Shown one piece after another: positions 23,991-37,474 of a stretch of 64,000 nucleotides of DNA. Origin of the DNA: Parelaphostrongylus tenuis (taxonomy: Eukaryota > Nematoda > Chromadorea > Rhabditida > Metastrongylidae); the NCBI GenBank assembly GCA_019055375.1, contig JAHQIW010001971.1, positions 62,001 to 126,000 of the forward strand. The letters run 5' to 3'. The translations under genes and the position numbers were made by a program. The notes beneath the pieces are model-generated. The model was not told the DNA's origin. It made no database searches and was given only the letters and a program-made list of their open reading frames with translations. Numbering within the stretch: position 1 is the stretch's first letter; each line of letters begins with the position of its first letter.

Positions 23991-26900
23991 TAGCTAAAGT
24001 CTGAGTGCTTCAGAAATGCATAGACTGCTTGGGAGACTGTGACATTAACAGTAGATATAAAATATCAAAGTCATAAATTTTGATTGCGGCCTGTACACTT
24101 CGTGCGCTTACCTTCAGTTTCAGACTATACACTGGTTTGTAATGTCGCGTTTTCTTTGTTTACACCGTTATCCATCGTTTTTATCCTGGCAAGTGTAAGT
24201 GGATTAAGAACAGGTTCTCAAGATAGGACAAAAATAGTACACTTTGCGCGTTTCTCTCATAATAAAATAGTAATTTTGTCCTATTCCGCAAGGAAAACTG
24301 TGATAGGGCAAAAAGTAGTATTTACGAAAGACATGAATACTCAAATGTGTGCCGCAAAGGACTATTCGTCTTCGTTTAGAAACAGGAAACAGAGACAAGT
24401 GACAAGTTTAAAGAAAAAAATCCAACCATAATAATGGAAAGTCCTGTTATAGCAATAGCGGGTTTCTTGACATTTCATAGGGTGGCGGCGTTTATGTGAA
24501 ACTATTTGTATTTTTTGCTTGTTTTCGTTACCGTTTCCATGATTTATATTCGTTCACAGAATTGGAGCCGCTTTTTTTCGCTTCCTTGTTTCAGTGATGG
24601 ACGTGGTAGCACAGTGGTCATAATTTCGGTTCACACTCGCAAGGTAATAGAACCCCGTAGTATAGTGATTTCAACATTTTGAAGAAAATCAACCTGACCA
24701 CCGCTCTTTCTTGACATCGATGGCGACCAATCTTTTCGATGCAGCATGTGAAGGAAAAAATTCTCAGGATATTCGCTTTTCAAAGTTTGATTATTAGATG
24801 GGCATGTAGCAAGAAATTGGACCCCGCCACTTTACTTAGTTTGTAAACTACTTTGAAAGCTTCTGCTTCTCATTTGATCCGTAGAAAAGCATAGTATAAA
24901 GATAAATGATAGGAGAAAAGTGTTGAAAACGAATGAATACAGAAGTTACCAGGTGAGGGGTCAGAGTAGTCATTCTTTACTCGTAATATTATGGTCTTTG
25001 TTTGTGGCTTACGTAGTTGATATTGTATGAGTAAATTTTCTTGTTTGCAAAAACCTAATTAGACCCATACCGAATTATAATGGAAAAAGATATTGAAAAA
25101 GTGCAATTGAAATCAGATATGATTAAGAAAACAGCAAAAGAGAGAAAAGTACTCTAGTGAGCTGCATCAAAAGCAAAGTAATTTAACTCGATGCATAAGA
25201 AACATAATTGAATGTCAAGACCCCTAACCACCCCGTCCTCTCATCCTTTTGTTGTCGCACATTAGTATCAAACTCTTCACCCGTCAAAGCACGAGTTACG
25301 GCTTGTGGTTCAAATCTTAGGATGCTCTAATAAGAGCAAGTTGAATATTTCAGTGATAAATTACTTAATCACCAATCAAAGACATTCATGAAGAAAAGAA
25401 CGTCTCGAAAGAGCTGCTGACTTGAACTCATAGACAAATCGAAATGTGTCGGCGGACGAAAATGCAGAACAGGAAGAGGAATTAACGAATTTCTGACCCA
25501 TACATTGATTGAAAAAATTATATGAATAAATAAAGTGAAATAAGTATAAGCGAGGTGACTTGTTTTTGTATTCAAATCTGTCACCAACAAGCGCACATTG
25601 AATTTGAATATCTGCTAAAAGCAACAGGATAATGTGAAAAGCATAATCTAGTCCATTGTAATTCGTGGAATAGCGCACATTGTCTACATGAAAAACCTTA
25701 TCGCAACCTTATCGCATTGTATCGGAGTGGACGGAAACCCGGTTTCAAATCACAGCAAATCCATTTTGTGTATAAAAAATTCTTTCATGTGTATCTCAAT
25801 CACCAGCTGTGCTCAAATCCACAGAACCTGTTGGGAACTGTTAGAAGTAAAAAAACTTTACTGAACATCTTTGGCATTCAAATGCAAGTTTTGTGAATCT
25901 AGAGCTGATTTTCAGAGAAGTCATTAGTGATTCCGGTGAGAATAATACTAAGAAATCTAAAATTACTCACCACGCTTCCCTTCTAAAGAGTGATTGCCTT
26001 TTTTTTCCAAAAAATCGCCATTGATCTCAAATCTTACAAGGCTTCCCAGGCCTAATGAATTTGTTGAGAAAATCAATAAAAGAGCGGGAGGATCAGTGCT
26101 GGTTGTCGAATCTAATGAATTCTCGTAAACCGGTCCCGAAAATACACTCTTGCGAATAGAGGAGGAATACGAGCTGCGCTGACGACGATCGATGTGTATC
26201 TCCATTACACGGGTTTAGTGATTAGGTAAATACTCAAAGGGATACCTGGTCGATTGTCATTTCTGTCACTTAAGTGCAACAACTTAATATAGATGAATGA
26301 GGAAATTAACACTAGAAAGGTGTAGGCTGTAGGTTTAGCTTTCTGTTTTGGCCTTTTCTTCACATCTCATAGGTAGAAAAGCTCCTTTTTAAGAGAAAAA
26401 AAACCTTTTTTACATTCTCTATTTCTCTCTTCATTTCTTCCTCTTCTCCCCTATTTTGCCCATGTAGTTAAACACTTGAAATATTTTTAGACTTCTTCCA
26501 AATTCCCAAGAACAATACAGTCTTCAATACACCAAAGTCATCTACGAAACTAAAGGAGGACTCAAGGATGAATCATTCGTTGTTAATGAATCCCTTACTT
26601 GTTCGCAAGCATTATTCTCTATCGCATCATTTTAGAGGTTCTCGGATCCATATTTGGCACATATAACTGTTGAGGAAGTATACCGAGCTACCAAGTAACA
26701 GATTTTTTTCAAAGGTTTGTTAGCTAAGCATACATGATCGGATTAGGCACCGTGTGTACACTGAATAGACGCCTTACCAATGCACCATACTCGCCGGCAT
26801 ACAAACCGTTTAACACTATTTCTTGGAGTTTCACATTTCTTCTCAATTTCTTGTTATCAATAGTGCGTTCAGTAACGCCAAGGTGTTATCGAACGGCTGA

Positions 26901-27507
26901 AAGGCCGATGTTTGGAGTATCCCATATCTGGCAAATAAGTGGAAGGATCCGAAATCCTGACCTGCGTCAAAGGTCAAAAGTCAAGAATACTGTTCTACAT
27001 TTCAGAGTACTGAAGACAAGGTAAACCGGACAGACGACAATTAATGGAAGAGAACAATTACCGATTGAAAATCTGGAGATATCAAATACACCATACGATG
27101 ATCATTAAGCAGATGGTCCATTTCTTCACGAAGATCTCAGAAGAAGATCTGACGCTCAACGAATTTTTAGAGAGAGGACCCGCTGAACTACCATGCATAC
27201 AACAGTAAAGAGGAAATTTTGACTGATGTCCTCTCGAATCATTCCAAAATCAGCAAGACTGCAGGTGTGGAGGTAATCTTATTTCAGGCGGGTATGGTTC
27301 AGTGATTGGAAGTACCATGAAACTCACGGGCTTCCCATCCGTTCGAGGTCGGTGAATTTCCATCCAACTTCGCTGTTAGGATGGGAACTAGTTGGATATA
27401 GCACTCGATTCCGATCAACCTCAAACAAGTCAAATGGTTATCAGGTTTTGATCGGTTTGAGTGGGTGTATAAAGAGCATCGATAGGCAGAGTATGATGTA
27501 TTAGAAA
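23991..27507. other. No recognisable gene
   Basis: Contains frames 24084-24431 (115 codons), 25369-25678, 25963-26205 and 26734-27024, none matching a family I recognise. At 24608-24665 there is a weak A-box-like GTGGTAGCACAGTGG and no good B box. Confidence 0.4.
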
Positions 27508-27770
27508 TCCGCAAGCTCGACTGCCGTCCACCACAGACTCAGGTTAATACCAATCATCCGACTTGGCGTGGTTATTTTTACTAGGCGCGATTACTTCAGA
27601 AATTATTTAGCCTCAAGGATCGACGGAGCGGATGGAGTGTGCTACTGGGATGAGCCCCAATAGTACGAAATAGGCGCTATATAGCAATTATGACATGTCG
27701 GCTAAAAACAAGACATATCCATCTCAGATTGAATCGTTTTGAGGCGCGTCCGTGATTCTACGGTAGCGGT
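27508..27770 (+). repeat. Decayed retrozyme unit, nearly full length
   Basis: A plus-strand copy running from GCAAGCTCGACTGCCG through ATCATCCGACTT and CCTCAAGGATCGACGG to a hammerhead relic at 27638-27686, then on into GACATATCC and GTTTTGAGGC. It covers most of a 283-bp unit but is permuted so that the ribozyme is internal. The core has a 2-bp insertion (CTGGGATGAG), so it is inactive. GAAA and the stem III bases AUAGGCGCUAU remain. Confidence 0.8.
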
Positions 27771-29499
27771 AGCGGTCAATAGTAGAGGTACTAGTTGATA
27801 CAATCGGTGGCGCGTTATTGCGAGGATCACCTATGGCATTAGTGACCTCCAATAATTCTTAGTTATTGAATATATAGCTCATTTCCCCATTGATAAATGC
27901 TGTGCACTTTGCACTTTATGTCTTATTCCTGTTCAATTTCGAGGTTCTGTCGCGCCAATTGGACTGAGAATAGTTTACATTAATATCCCGTTGTCACTTC
28001 TAGGTTCTTCCCAAAATGAAAGCTCCTGAAACATTAGCCATATAGATTTACTCAGGCTTTGTGTAAGTTTGTTCCGTAAACCAAAGCATTATTGGTATGC
28101 AATCTTTTCCGTCAAAAAAAGAATGCTAACTTTTTTCAGTTAAAAAAAAATCACAAATTTAGACACATGATACAACTTGCGTTCTCAATTCGAAAGTGAC
28201 AAACGTTAACCCTATGAGTAAAGGAACGGCGATTTTCTTATATTTTGTCACATCTTAGCTAGGAAAGGTCTACTGAACTATCATGTCCTCATGAAAATAA
28301 CTTTTTTCGAAGATTAGATTAGCAAAGCACCAATTTGGGGCAATACTTGGATAGATCGGATCTTTCTGTTGAGGGAAGGGACCAAATGAAAAACGGCTCT
28401 CATTCAAGCTAGAGAGGCAATTTTCATAGGTGTGTTATGGACCATTTGAAAGCTGATATTTCCAAGCTAGAGCACATCGTCGCAGGTTCTCAAACACCCC
28501 TCTATAACAAAACACCGCCATATTCAAATTTAAGCCATTTTTATAAACTTATCTTTTTCTCTCTCTCCGCTTATAGAATTCGTTGAACAGAACACTCTTT
28601 CCTAATATGTCGTACTCAAACTATAGCAAAAGCTTCAAGGGACTCAAAATGTGTGCTCGCTTTTCGAAAGCTTTCTTTGATTTTTTGATCACGCTCTGTC
28701 TTTCTTTTAAATTGTGCTTCAATCTCCGCCGGACAAGCTCCTTCTTTAGACTTTTTAGCAATCCTCCGATGGAGAATGTTTTCAAATTTTAGCGAGTGTT
28801 TGATTTTTGGGGAATCAACTTTAGCAGGAAAAGCAAGATCGTTTACACTTTTTATCAACGCTGTGTAATCCGGCTATCTACAACCAAAGGCCATGGCGGG
28901 AGAATAACAGGCGGTGAGAGATGGAACCGATGGATATATTGTTAAAATGAAGCCGAAAGGCGAGTGTGAAACATAAATTTGATCTGGTTGCTGCAATCTT
29001 TTATGAGGGGTCTTTCAGAAACCGGCGACGTCTTGGTTTTGAATGGTCACTAACATTCCGATAAAAATGTTGCTCTCCAACGGCTGAAGTTGTTTCTTCT
29101 ATTGTGTCCTCTTCCAACTAGTAAGAACCGTATATCTTCTGTAGCAGTATAATGCACCATACTCGTCCGCTAACAATGTGATCGTGATCTGTTCAAACTA
29201 TCCTCTACAGGAAAATTTTAAGGTGAGTAAGAATTGTTTTATTGACGCATTTCCGTGACAATTTGTTCACTACGATATGTTATCTATAGACTAATGTGGA
29301 GTGGGCACATATTATAAAGCGCAGTGCTTCCCCCTCCGAGACATAAAGTCCCAGAACTTTTTTCACTTTCATTTTCTTTCCTCATTTTGCCGGATCAGTG
29401 AATTTTGATGTATTCGGGCGCCGATTCGGTTTCACCTTGACAGCGCTTTAGTTTTTTTCTTTTTCTAAGCTTGTTTTTATGACCGCTGATCTCTGTAGT
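27771..29499. other. No recognisable gene
   Basis: The overlapping frames at 28583-28792 and 28616-28858 are opposed and unrecognised. Nothing else seen. Confidence 0.4.
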
Positions 29500-29700
29500 G
29501 TCAGGGATTCCGTCACCTGACTTGCAGTGACTTAATTATTCGACATCGATTCCTCATGTAGATGTAGTTTTAGGAGATCGGCTGAACCGAGAGACTGTTC
29601 TACTAAGAGTGTTCAAGTAGGACGAAACAGACGCCTGTTTAGCGCTTGACCTCAACCGGCTCAAGTGGGTGTTATATATCCTCATCAGATTTATTATTGT
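29500..29700 (+). repeat. Decayed retrozyme unit
   Basis: A plus-strand relic with CACCTGACTTGCAGTGAC, GGAGATCGGCTGAACCGA and a hammerhead relic at 29597-29646 (CTAAGAGTG replaces CTGATGAGT; GGACGAAACAG is kept; stem III can still pair CAG/CUG). It continues into TTGACCTCAACCGGCTCAAG, past the ribozyme junction. Confidence 0.75.
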
Positions 29701-29732
29701 TCCCTTTATAAATTTCTTTTTCTAGTTATCCA

Positions 29733-29822
29733 GAACAAATGATGAACGACCCCCAATCGCTGGACAAGAATTTTTTTCATAAAGAGTATTAGTATTCTTC
29801 GAAAGCTTAGCTCTGTGTTAAT
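29733..29822 (+). repeat. Unclassified interspersed repeat (pair with 60080-60160)
   Basis: Shares CGCTGGACAAGAA, then TATTAG.ATTC and CGAAAGCTTAGCTCT with 60080-60160 in the same orientation. The family is unknown. Confidence 0.5.
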
Positions 29823-30129
29823 GATCTACGGTACCGTTTCTTGCTTTCAAAATAAATCATGTTACGTACGATCATCACCTGCTTTTTCTATTTCGCTATT
29901 TTCTAATTCAGAGGACGAAACTCTTTCCATAGACTATCTGTAATTTTTCGATAGCATTAAGTCTCGAAGAAAAAAATGTGTTTTTCTTAGAAAGCTTTTT
30001 TGAAAGCTTTGTAACAAGGAAATGGCATCTGTGTTTCGCCAGCACGCGTTTTTGTTCGTAGACAAAGCGTATTTCTTTTGCCACTATTAGTAACTATTCA
30101 ATAGCGTAAGTTCCCACGATCCCAACACT

Positions 30130-30154
30130 GGGGGGGGAGGGAGAGGGAGGGGGG
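30130..30154 (+). other. G-quadruplex-capable run
   Basis: Four or more G-tracts in 25 bases: G8, A, G3, AGA, G3, A, G6. A parallel quadruplex with 1-3-nt loops is possible on the plus strand. No gene lies nearby to suggest a role. Confidence 0.6.
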
Positions 30155-33100
30155 CTTATTTTCTGGAAGGACCGTTTGCTTATAGAGTAGCTGAAAAATC
30201 AGATTACATTCACACACCGTCAGCATTGTTTTTTGGTCAAGTCCACGGACTGGGAAGATGAGAGCAGAGGAGCCTGCGATTGTGGGCAAGGGGGGCACGG
30301 AATCGATTGATGGTCGCGCTGTAGGCGCACCACAATCATGCAGTGTAATATTTGTCATTTTCGATTTGGATTTTTTCTCTTCCTTCTGAACGATGTTCTA
30401 GACAAACGATTGACTATGATACAATGAGAATATCTCTAGCCGTTCATACATTTTTTTGCCGCTTCCATCTATTTATGCGGGTGATAGAAATGGAGACATG
30501 CTCAGGTGTGAACTTAATTTCTATTTTATATATTTCAGCATTATAAAAGTGTGTTTTTCAAATGACTATGTAACAAGTAATTAGAGAATGTTTGGAGTTC
30601 TAGAATAATTACTAACAGTCTGTGGAAAATCTTGTGCAACAGAAGGGTCGTTTTTCATTCATCTCCGAATACCTGAGAAGAACAAACTTTCCTAACAGCC
30701 AATTATCACAGTGAAACGCAGATAATTTTTGGAATTTCACCATCAAGAAGTTTTCTTGCACCTCAACCATTTCTCCTGTGCGACAGAGATATGCGCATAT
30801 TGGTCCGACTTATCGATAGTGAAATAGTAACAATGCTTTCCGTTTGGAGGTTAATGTGATCATTTAAAGTGAACCGACACTCAAACTCTTTCATTCAAAC
30901 TAACTAGTGGGATACGAAAGCTCAAGAGATTTATGATTAATCAGAGGTTAAAGTTTTGAGCACGAGTAGATTCTCGCTGTTAGGTTCATACTATCATATA
31001 TCATCATCATTGATAGCTGAATCATTTTCAGTGTCAAGAAAAGACGTATTAGCGAATTTTGTCAAGATTTTTTTAATGGCAGCGATCAAGCAGACGACTG
31101 AGGCGTTGGTGGCTTCAAAAGTAGAAATGCCATTTGATATGCGGACGACCCTGACTCGATATCTGGCCTGGGTTAAACAAGCTCTCCTCTCAAGCACAAC
31201 TAGGAAATTGGTACCAGGCCTATTTAGGATGAGCCCCTGTTCTCGAATTTGAAATGACTGGCAAATGGATTTGATGAGAAATGCCCTAACATGGCCATCT
31301 CAACGTATCAGAAAAAGTCGACTCAATCAGCACTTATCTGCACTCATAGTGAAGTCTCGTGGAATTCAAGTGCTAATGAGCGGATTTAATGAAAGAAACT
31401 TTGAAATTTCCGCAACAAGTGATGTCATAACCTTCAGTATAAAAAGATGCCGAAGATATAATGAAGTCAGCAAATCAGAAGGCCTACTTTCTACTGATTT
31501 CGACCGTGAATGAATAATTCACTCTCAACGTCACCGCTCGAGTCAAACTATTCAGAAGCGTTCACAACGCGAGCGATACCGAAAGCACCTAGATCATGTA
31601 GCGATATCAAAAGCCATGCAATGAAAACGTATTGGCATACCTACGTACAGTCCTTCACTTTTCATGCACAAGGCACAACTTTGTAGAGAACATGCCTCAA
31701 TACTACTAGCGCATGTACACTAAAGAGCAGAGAGAGAAAATTTTTGATCTTAGATCGGAAAATAGCCATTCTTAATGCCTACGGAATTGAGTTCGTTAGG
31801 ATATGTTCGGAGGTAAAGTGACGCTCTTTCTCTCTTCGTTCTTTCTCAAACGCTATGTCTAGAGAAAATGTAACGTCATCCACACCCTATTCTTAACGAA
31901 ATGAGTGCAGCTATAAGACGTTGTTTAAAAGGAGCATGCGTGCAAAGGTTTAAAGAGGCCGCTGGTAGTGAATGAAATACCACACTCTAGAGCGCCACAT
32001 AGAATTTCATTCCTTGTACGACGATCTACGGTAATGCACACGGAAGTGAATATGTAGCTGAAACGAGTAAACAGAAAGGAGGGTATCGGATTAGTATACT
32101 ACAAGGATAACACCATCAACATCAAGTGACGAGATTATCTTGGTTGAAAAAGCATATATGGAGTCATAACAATGAGATTATTTCAGTTGATGAAGTATTT
32201 ACCGATTTATAACTATTTTGTTCATAATTTTCACGCGGCTTTCACGTATTTGATGATGCCCAAAGTAACAGCAACAGCTTAAATCCATTATACGAAAGGA
32301 TTAGCACTGTGTTGTAATTATATCATATTACATAATTGAAACTGTTTCCATGGATTGCCATATATCCGTAGCTGCCTTTCAAAAGTAGTGAAAACCTAGT
32401 CGAATTTTTTCTTTTGATCTCGATCGAGCTATGCATGGACATTTTCCACATCTTCATCAGTGACAGTGATAGAAATTTGCGAATCACATGGAATTTATTT
32501 CAGACTTTATTAGCTAGACTACTTTAGCCAACACGATACACTGACGAAGCTGATGAAATCTATCTAAGAGTAATGAAAACATTCGACCCCACACGAGAGA
32601 TGAACCCACTTTCCACCTAAACAAGAGGAGCGTGCTATATCTTTACAGAGACCAAGGATTTGCTCTACTTTTTCTCACAAATCATATCATCGCTAAAAAG
32701 TAGTAAAAATAAAAAGAATTCGGATGAAAGGTCTAAAAAATCCAATCATTTTGGAATGTCTCGAATTTTGAACCGCGCTCCAGATTTCTGTGCGGCAATT
32801 ATCTCGTAGTCGAAAAGAGATAGCAAAAATTTTCAAGATCATAGTAACAGCAGTAGCTAAATAATTTCATCGACTCTGACTAGGTCTTGAAAAGATACGA
32901 CAGACTTTTTAGTTACCACGTTGGTGCAGTTCTGAAGGGCAACTAAAAGTATGTCAAATTACGAAAATATAATTAGATAAAACTTTAGAAATGCTGAGAT
33001 GAGAGCTAAACTTGAAAGCTGACACATGTGTAGTGGGATCGATTCTCTCTTGAACCTTTTCAAAGTAATTTTCGTTTGCACGGTACTATGAAGGTTCTCT

Positions 33101-35899
33101 CTCTGCCTTTCTCTTAACCGTGACAGTTTTTGACCATAACAGGTAGCTATTAGTCATCAGCAGCCAGTAAGATTGATCTGGTATGCACGAATCGACGCTG
33201 AATGAGGTCAAGTCAAAAGCGTAGTTGTAACACAATATTGACTTTGTTTGCAGTCTAGCGCATTTCCAACGGCATTGTGCCTCTCAGTCAATCTCGTTGG
33301 CACGTAATAACTGATTGCCCTTGAGTACGATTAAGAACACAGATGAGGGAGACATCGGAAAGTATGGTCATGGTTTGAGTCCCTTACACAAGCACTGGAT
33401 CTCGAGCTGGGCTCATATATCATCAGTATTGTCGTTATAGTTGACGGGCATCCTACCGTTAGTAACATTAGGTAGTAGTAAATAAATAATCTTGCAAATG
33501 ATTACTTTACAGTTCGCTTTAACTGAATAAAACGATCAAGTATCACCCTTACATAACTTCTAATATTTCGCGTATACTTCTCTCCCGCATCGAATAGCCG
33601 ATTAAGAGCAGGAATTGTCACCTCACTGAATGAATTCCATTCGACAGACATAGGCCTCATTTCAATCCACAAAAAGTAGTCTCTCCCAGAACGTGCGCGA
33701 AAACATGGAAACGATATAGCTGTTTTATTGCAAAATAATGGAGAAGAATTTAAATGAAATAAAGCATGCTAATGAGAATAAAACCTTTGAGTTTACAAAA
33801 AACGGTCGCGAATACATGGGAGCCCAACTTTTGTGAAATGGGACAAAGTATCCTCCAAGTTAAAACTAGACTTCTTTACAAAATTTACTTCAAAAAAGTT
33901 AACCTATTTTTCTGTGAAAGAATCATGCTGTCTTGTTTCTCAAATGAAAGAATTTATCTTGAATCTGCCATCTTGATGATTTTCGCTTCCTCGAAAGGCT
34001 TCAACTCTATATTCGTATTTTAGGACATTCCTTGTTCTAAGAACTTCATTTTCCTCTAACTATTGATTTGTGCTCTCCGTAGAGCACTTTATTTTTTGTT
34101 AGTTTAGAAAACCTTATGATAGCGATTCTGGAATGGAACGACTTCACTAGATACTTTATCGCTCATTATCTAGAAGAGTTCCTCTACCACTACTCTATTC
34201 GCTGTGAAAGTCGTAATTATATTGTCCAGTATAAGGTCACCCCGAATTTCTTCTTGAGTTTATCACTTTGATGTCAAATTGCTGCCTAATCTGTGTCTCT
34301 GTCTCTCAATTGCAACGTCTTCCAAACGCTTAGCGAGAATTTTCCAAGTTCACTTCTGAACTCATGCTGTCGTTGCGCTCCACCACAACAATACCCATTC
34401 AGTTATTTCTATTTAAAGGCTTGTTCTTGCAGTCTTGATTTTAGACGAAAACTTTTCTGTTCTGGAACATCTGCCGATTAGAGTGATACGCTATACGCGC
34501 GTTGCCGTTACACGTTTCATATATCTCTCTTGTGAAGACTATACCAACTGAGGGGGTCTATCATGGTAACACCAACACCATCAAAACTCTTACGGTCGCT
34601 CAACGATGTGTAGACATATCCTTTCTTTACTATTTGGGTAGAAAAATCGTTGATGGTCTCGATGCTGGTGAGAAACGGTCCTTCTTGTGATGATAAGATA
34701 TCTCCCGATGATATCTCTCTTGTAGAGATAAACTAGTATTATTAGGCACACTGACAGCTACGTAGGTTCCGAGCGTCAGGAAAACATGAGAGAATATGAT
34801 TTAGAAGATATATATGGCGTCGGCATCGTCGAGTGAGTTCAGCGGCGCCTACCGAAGAAAATTCGACTCGATCAACATTGAAGGAAAAGTACGGCAATAG
34901 TGTTAACCCAAAAAATCGACTCTGAAGAAAAAGAAGACGTCGAAACGGCTTGTGCTACTGGCTTAATTATCATAGAATAGATGATCGATTAGTAATACGG
35001 AAGCCAAAAACATCTGTCTTACAAGCTGTTGTGAAGCTCCGTGCGCCAATAATCATACCGAGTATTGCAGGATGGATTGTTCGAGGAGAACACAATTTAG
35101 CGCCTTCGGCGAGCGAACTTTTGGTGGATTTCGCATCTATAGAACGAAGCCGGATATCTTCTTTTTTACTGACAGCAAGCGTCTTATGGCCATCACTATT
35201 AAAACAGTAAAACTCTCTAATGAAGCGCTTGTTTAAATGTTATGTTAATTCTTTGCAAACGATGAGGTCACTTTGACCTCCAAATTTTCAGGTATCTATT
35301 TTGCTGAATAAGGCTTTCATCTAGATTCTGAGTAATTTTTAAAAGCGTAAATCTTGGGGATTGGAAATTGCCTGGTTACCAAATATGTCCCTGAAATACG
35401 CTGTAGCAGCAAAATGAAATTGTTTCACACTCGGGCTTACCTTTCTTGCTCGGCTAGATTTTGTTGGTCGCTGTTTATTGGACCATACTAAGCTCATTTG
35501 GTAGCTGAAATCTCGGTAAACTTCAAACTTGAACTAGTTCTCGAAAAAATTCCTCTAGCTCACTGTGAGACCAAAAAAATCATATTTAACATTCGGAATT
35601 TTCTCTGTAAATAGGAGTTATATATGCACAAAAAGTATACAGTATCGTAGAGAAAATCATGTTTATCAAAGTGGTACAATGAACAGAAGTATTTCTCGAG
35701 ACAAAAAAAAAAATCTTTGTTGAGGAACGAAAATGGCACGCTACTTGCCATGAAATTATGAAATCAAGGAACCATTCAGCATTATTATTCTGCTAGCAAG
35801 TTTTTGCTCACTAAGTATATCACGTAGTACATTTTACGCTTTATTTGAACGCTTCTAGCGGTGGTATAGTGTTTCAAATATAACTGCCGATGTAGAAAG
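30155..35899. other. No recognisable gene
   Basis: About 5.7 kb with short unrecognised frames (30956-31252, 31265-31513, 33766-34023, 34293-34690, 34950-35210, 35560-35751). No member of the window's repeat families is evident. Confidence 0.4.
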
Positions 35900-36315
35900 A
35901 TGTGCCAAACTCTCGCGGCAAACGGGAGTCGAGCCTGCATCGCACTCTACGCGGGAGCACGTGCTTTAACCAGTTACACTTCTGGCGCGCGTTTCACTCA
36001 GAACTGTTTCTACGCTACAACTCGTCTATCTGCCAATGTCCTGGCTCATGTAGACGCTACCACCGCAAGAAGGAGTTAAACAGAAAGGAACTATATTCGA
36101 TCATTCAATACCCAATATCTATCCGCGTGACTGGGTTCAATGTCGATAACTACTACCTGGGCCACGCCGTTGACGGCTCGTCGCTGGCAGATAGACGCTT
36201 TGTAGCGTAGGAACAATACTAAGTTAAACGCGCGTCAGTAGTACAACGGGTTAGGGCACGCGATCCAGGATAGAGTGAGATGTGGGATCGATTCCCGTTT
36301 GCCGCGATAGTTTTG
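35900..36315. repeat. Foldback element with tRNA-like modules at both ends
   Basis: Outer arms 35913-35990 (minus) and 36229-36308 (plus) are inverted copies of a tRNA-like module. The right one reads ACGGGTTAGGGCACGCG and then GGGATCGATTCCCG, a B-box-like T arm. Inner arms 36010-36035 and 36185-36210 are also inverted copies (CTACGCTACAA.TCGTCTATC). The single strand could fold into one long hairpin. The frame at 35902-36210 lies inside it and is not a gene. The module resembles that of the 46-kb foldback (GGATAG..TGAGA, then TCGATTCC), suggesting one superfamily. Confidence 0.75.
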
Positions 36316-36404
36316 ACATCACTTTACATCAATGCGTATATGTCACGCACTCTTTTGTCTTCATACAAATTTGATATTTATCAACATATATGCAGACTTG
36401 ATGT

Positions 36405-36552
36405 TAAAAGATAAAGCTCTCGGCAATGATCAATTCCTGAGGGATGTGTCATGCATTCGACTTGGATTCTTAACTTCATTTGAGGTGATTTAATGCAATG
36501 ACCTCGTGTGCGATACAGAGTACCTCTAATCACTGCGCCACATGCGCTGCTA
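36405..36552 (-). repeat. tRNA-derived SINE, internally deleted copy 3
   Basis: Contains AAAGATAAAGCTCTCGGCAA, CCTGAGGGATG and GCATTCGACTT, as in 45855-46144. It then jumps to ACCTCGTGTGCGA and CACTGCGCCACATGCGC from the tRNA-like head. About 150 bp of the body is missing. Confidence 0.7.
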
Positions 36553-37474
36553 GTCTTGATATATCGATAGAAATTTAGTTCATTCTTCGTTTGTTTTTTG
36601 TCAGGGCAAAGTAGGCTAAGTCCTTTACATCGTTAAGATACACAAGGTAATATTTTCTTCTATGAACAGTTTATTACTGGAAAGTAAATTACACAACTGG
36701 TGATAACAACAAGTATTCACAGAAAATATGTTTAAAAAAATCAAACATTGACATTTGGTTGAGAATGCGATTTAAGACGGCATCACAAACGGGTCGACGT
36801 TGCCGAGTCGACTCACAGTGTTTTGTCGAATCCTTTTAGGCATATCTGAACTGACCAATCAACTATAGACAGAAGGAACACAAGCAGTACTGAGACAGTT
36901 CAGAATCAATAGGCTATGTGACAACCTTTTCCATTGTTGTATTTCTCCTTTGAGGCAAATACGGTGTCCATCAGATAGAAAATAAAGATGAAAATTCGCA
37001 AAAATCGCTCGAACATATGAAACTGCAAGGAAAAAGATGCTTAGACTTTTTTAGAAAGAGAATAAAAAAAATATATGACAATGTGAACTGATTTATAACC
37101 AAACACATAAACAAGATACAATGAGACATGGAATGTTTTGGTTTAGTGTCACAGTATTCTGAAACGTCTGCTACAGCAAGATAGTGCTGGTAGTTGGTTT
37201 AGGTTTAGAGGATTCGTCATTGAAAAGGAGAGGAACGAAATTGCTGATCGGAAAGAAAGAAAGGAGAGTAAATGGATGACCAAAAAATGCACCTGAAATT
37301 CACAAGAAGAAAACTGACTGTGAAGGAAGTTCCTTGATATAAATGGGAGCTTTTGATGCATTATCCCACCTAATGGGTCACAGTGAGACATGAAGCTCTG
37401 CATATTTACAAGATCTATCTTTACACTTCATGTAAAGCACAAGTGGGAAGTCGATTAAATTTACTATTGTGGAC
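36553..37474. other. No recognisable gene
   Basis: AT-rich. The frame at 37149-37403 minus is unrecognised. Confidence 0.4.

Noticed and set aside
32440..32470. Minus-strand CTGATGA followed by GGAAAATG, a possible hammerhead
   Set aside because: No complementary stem II between the boxes and no stem III.
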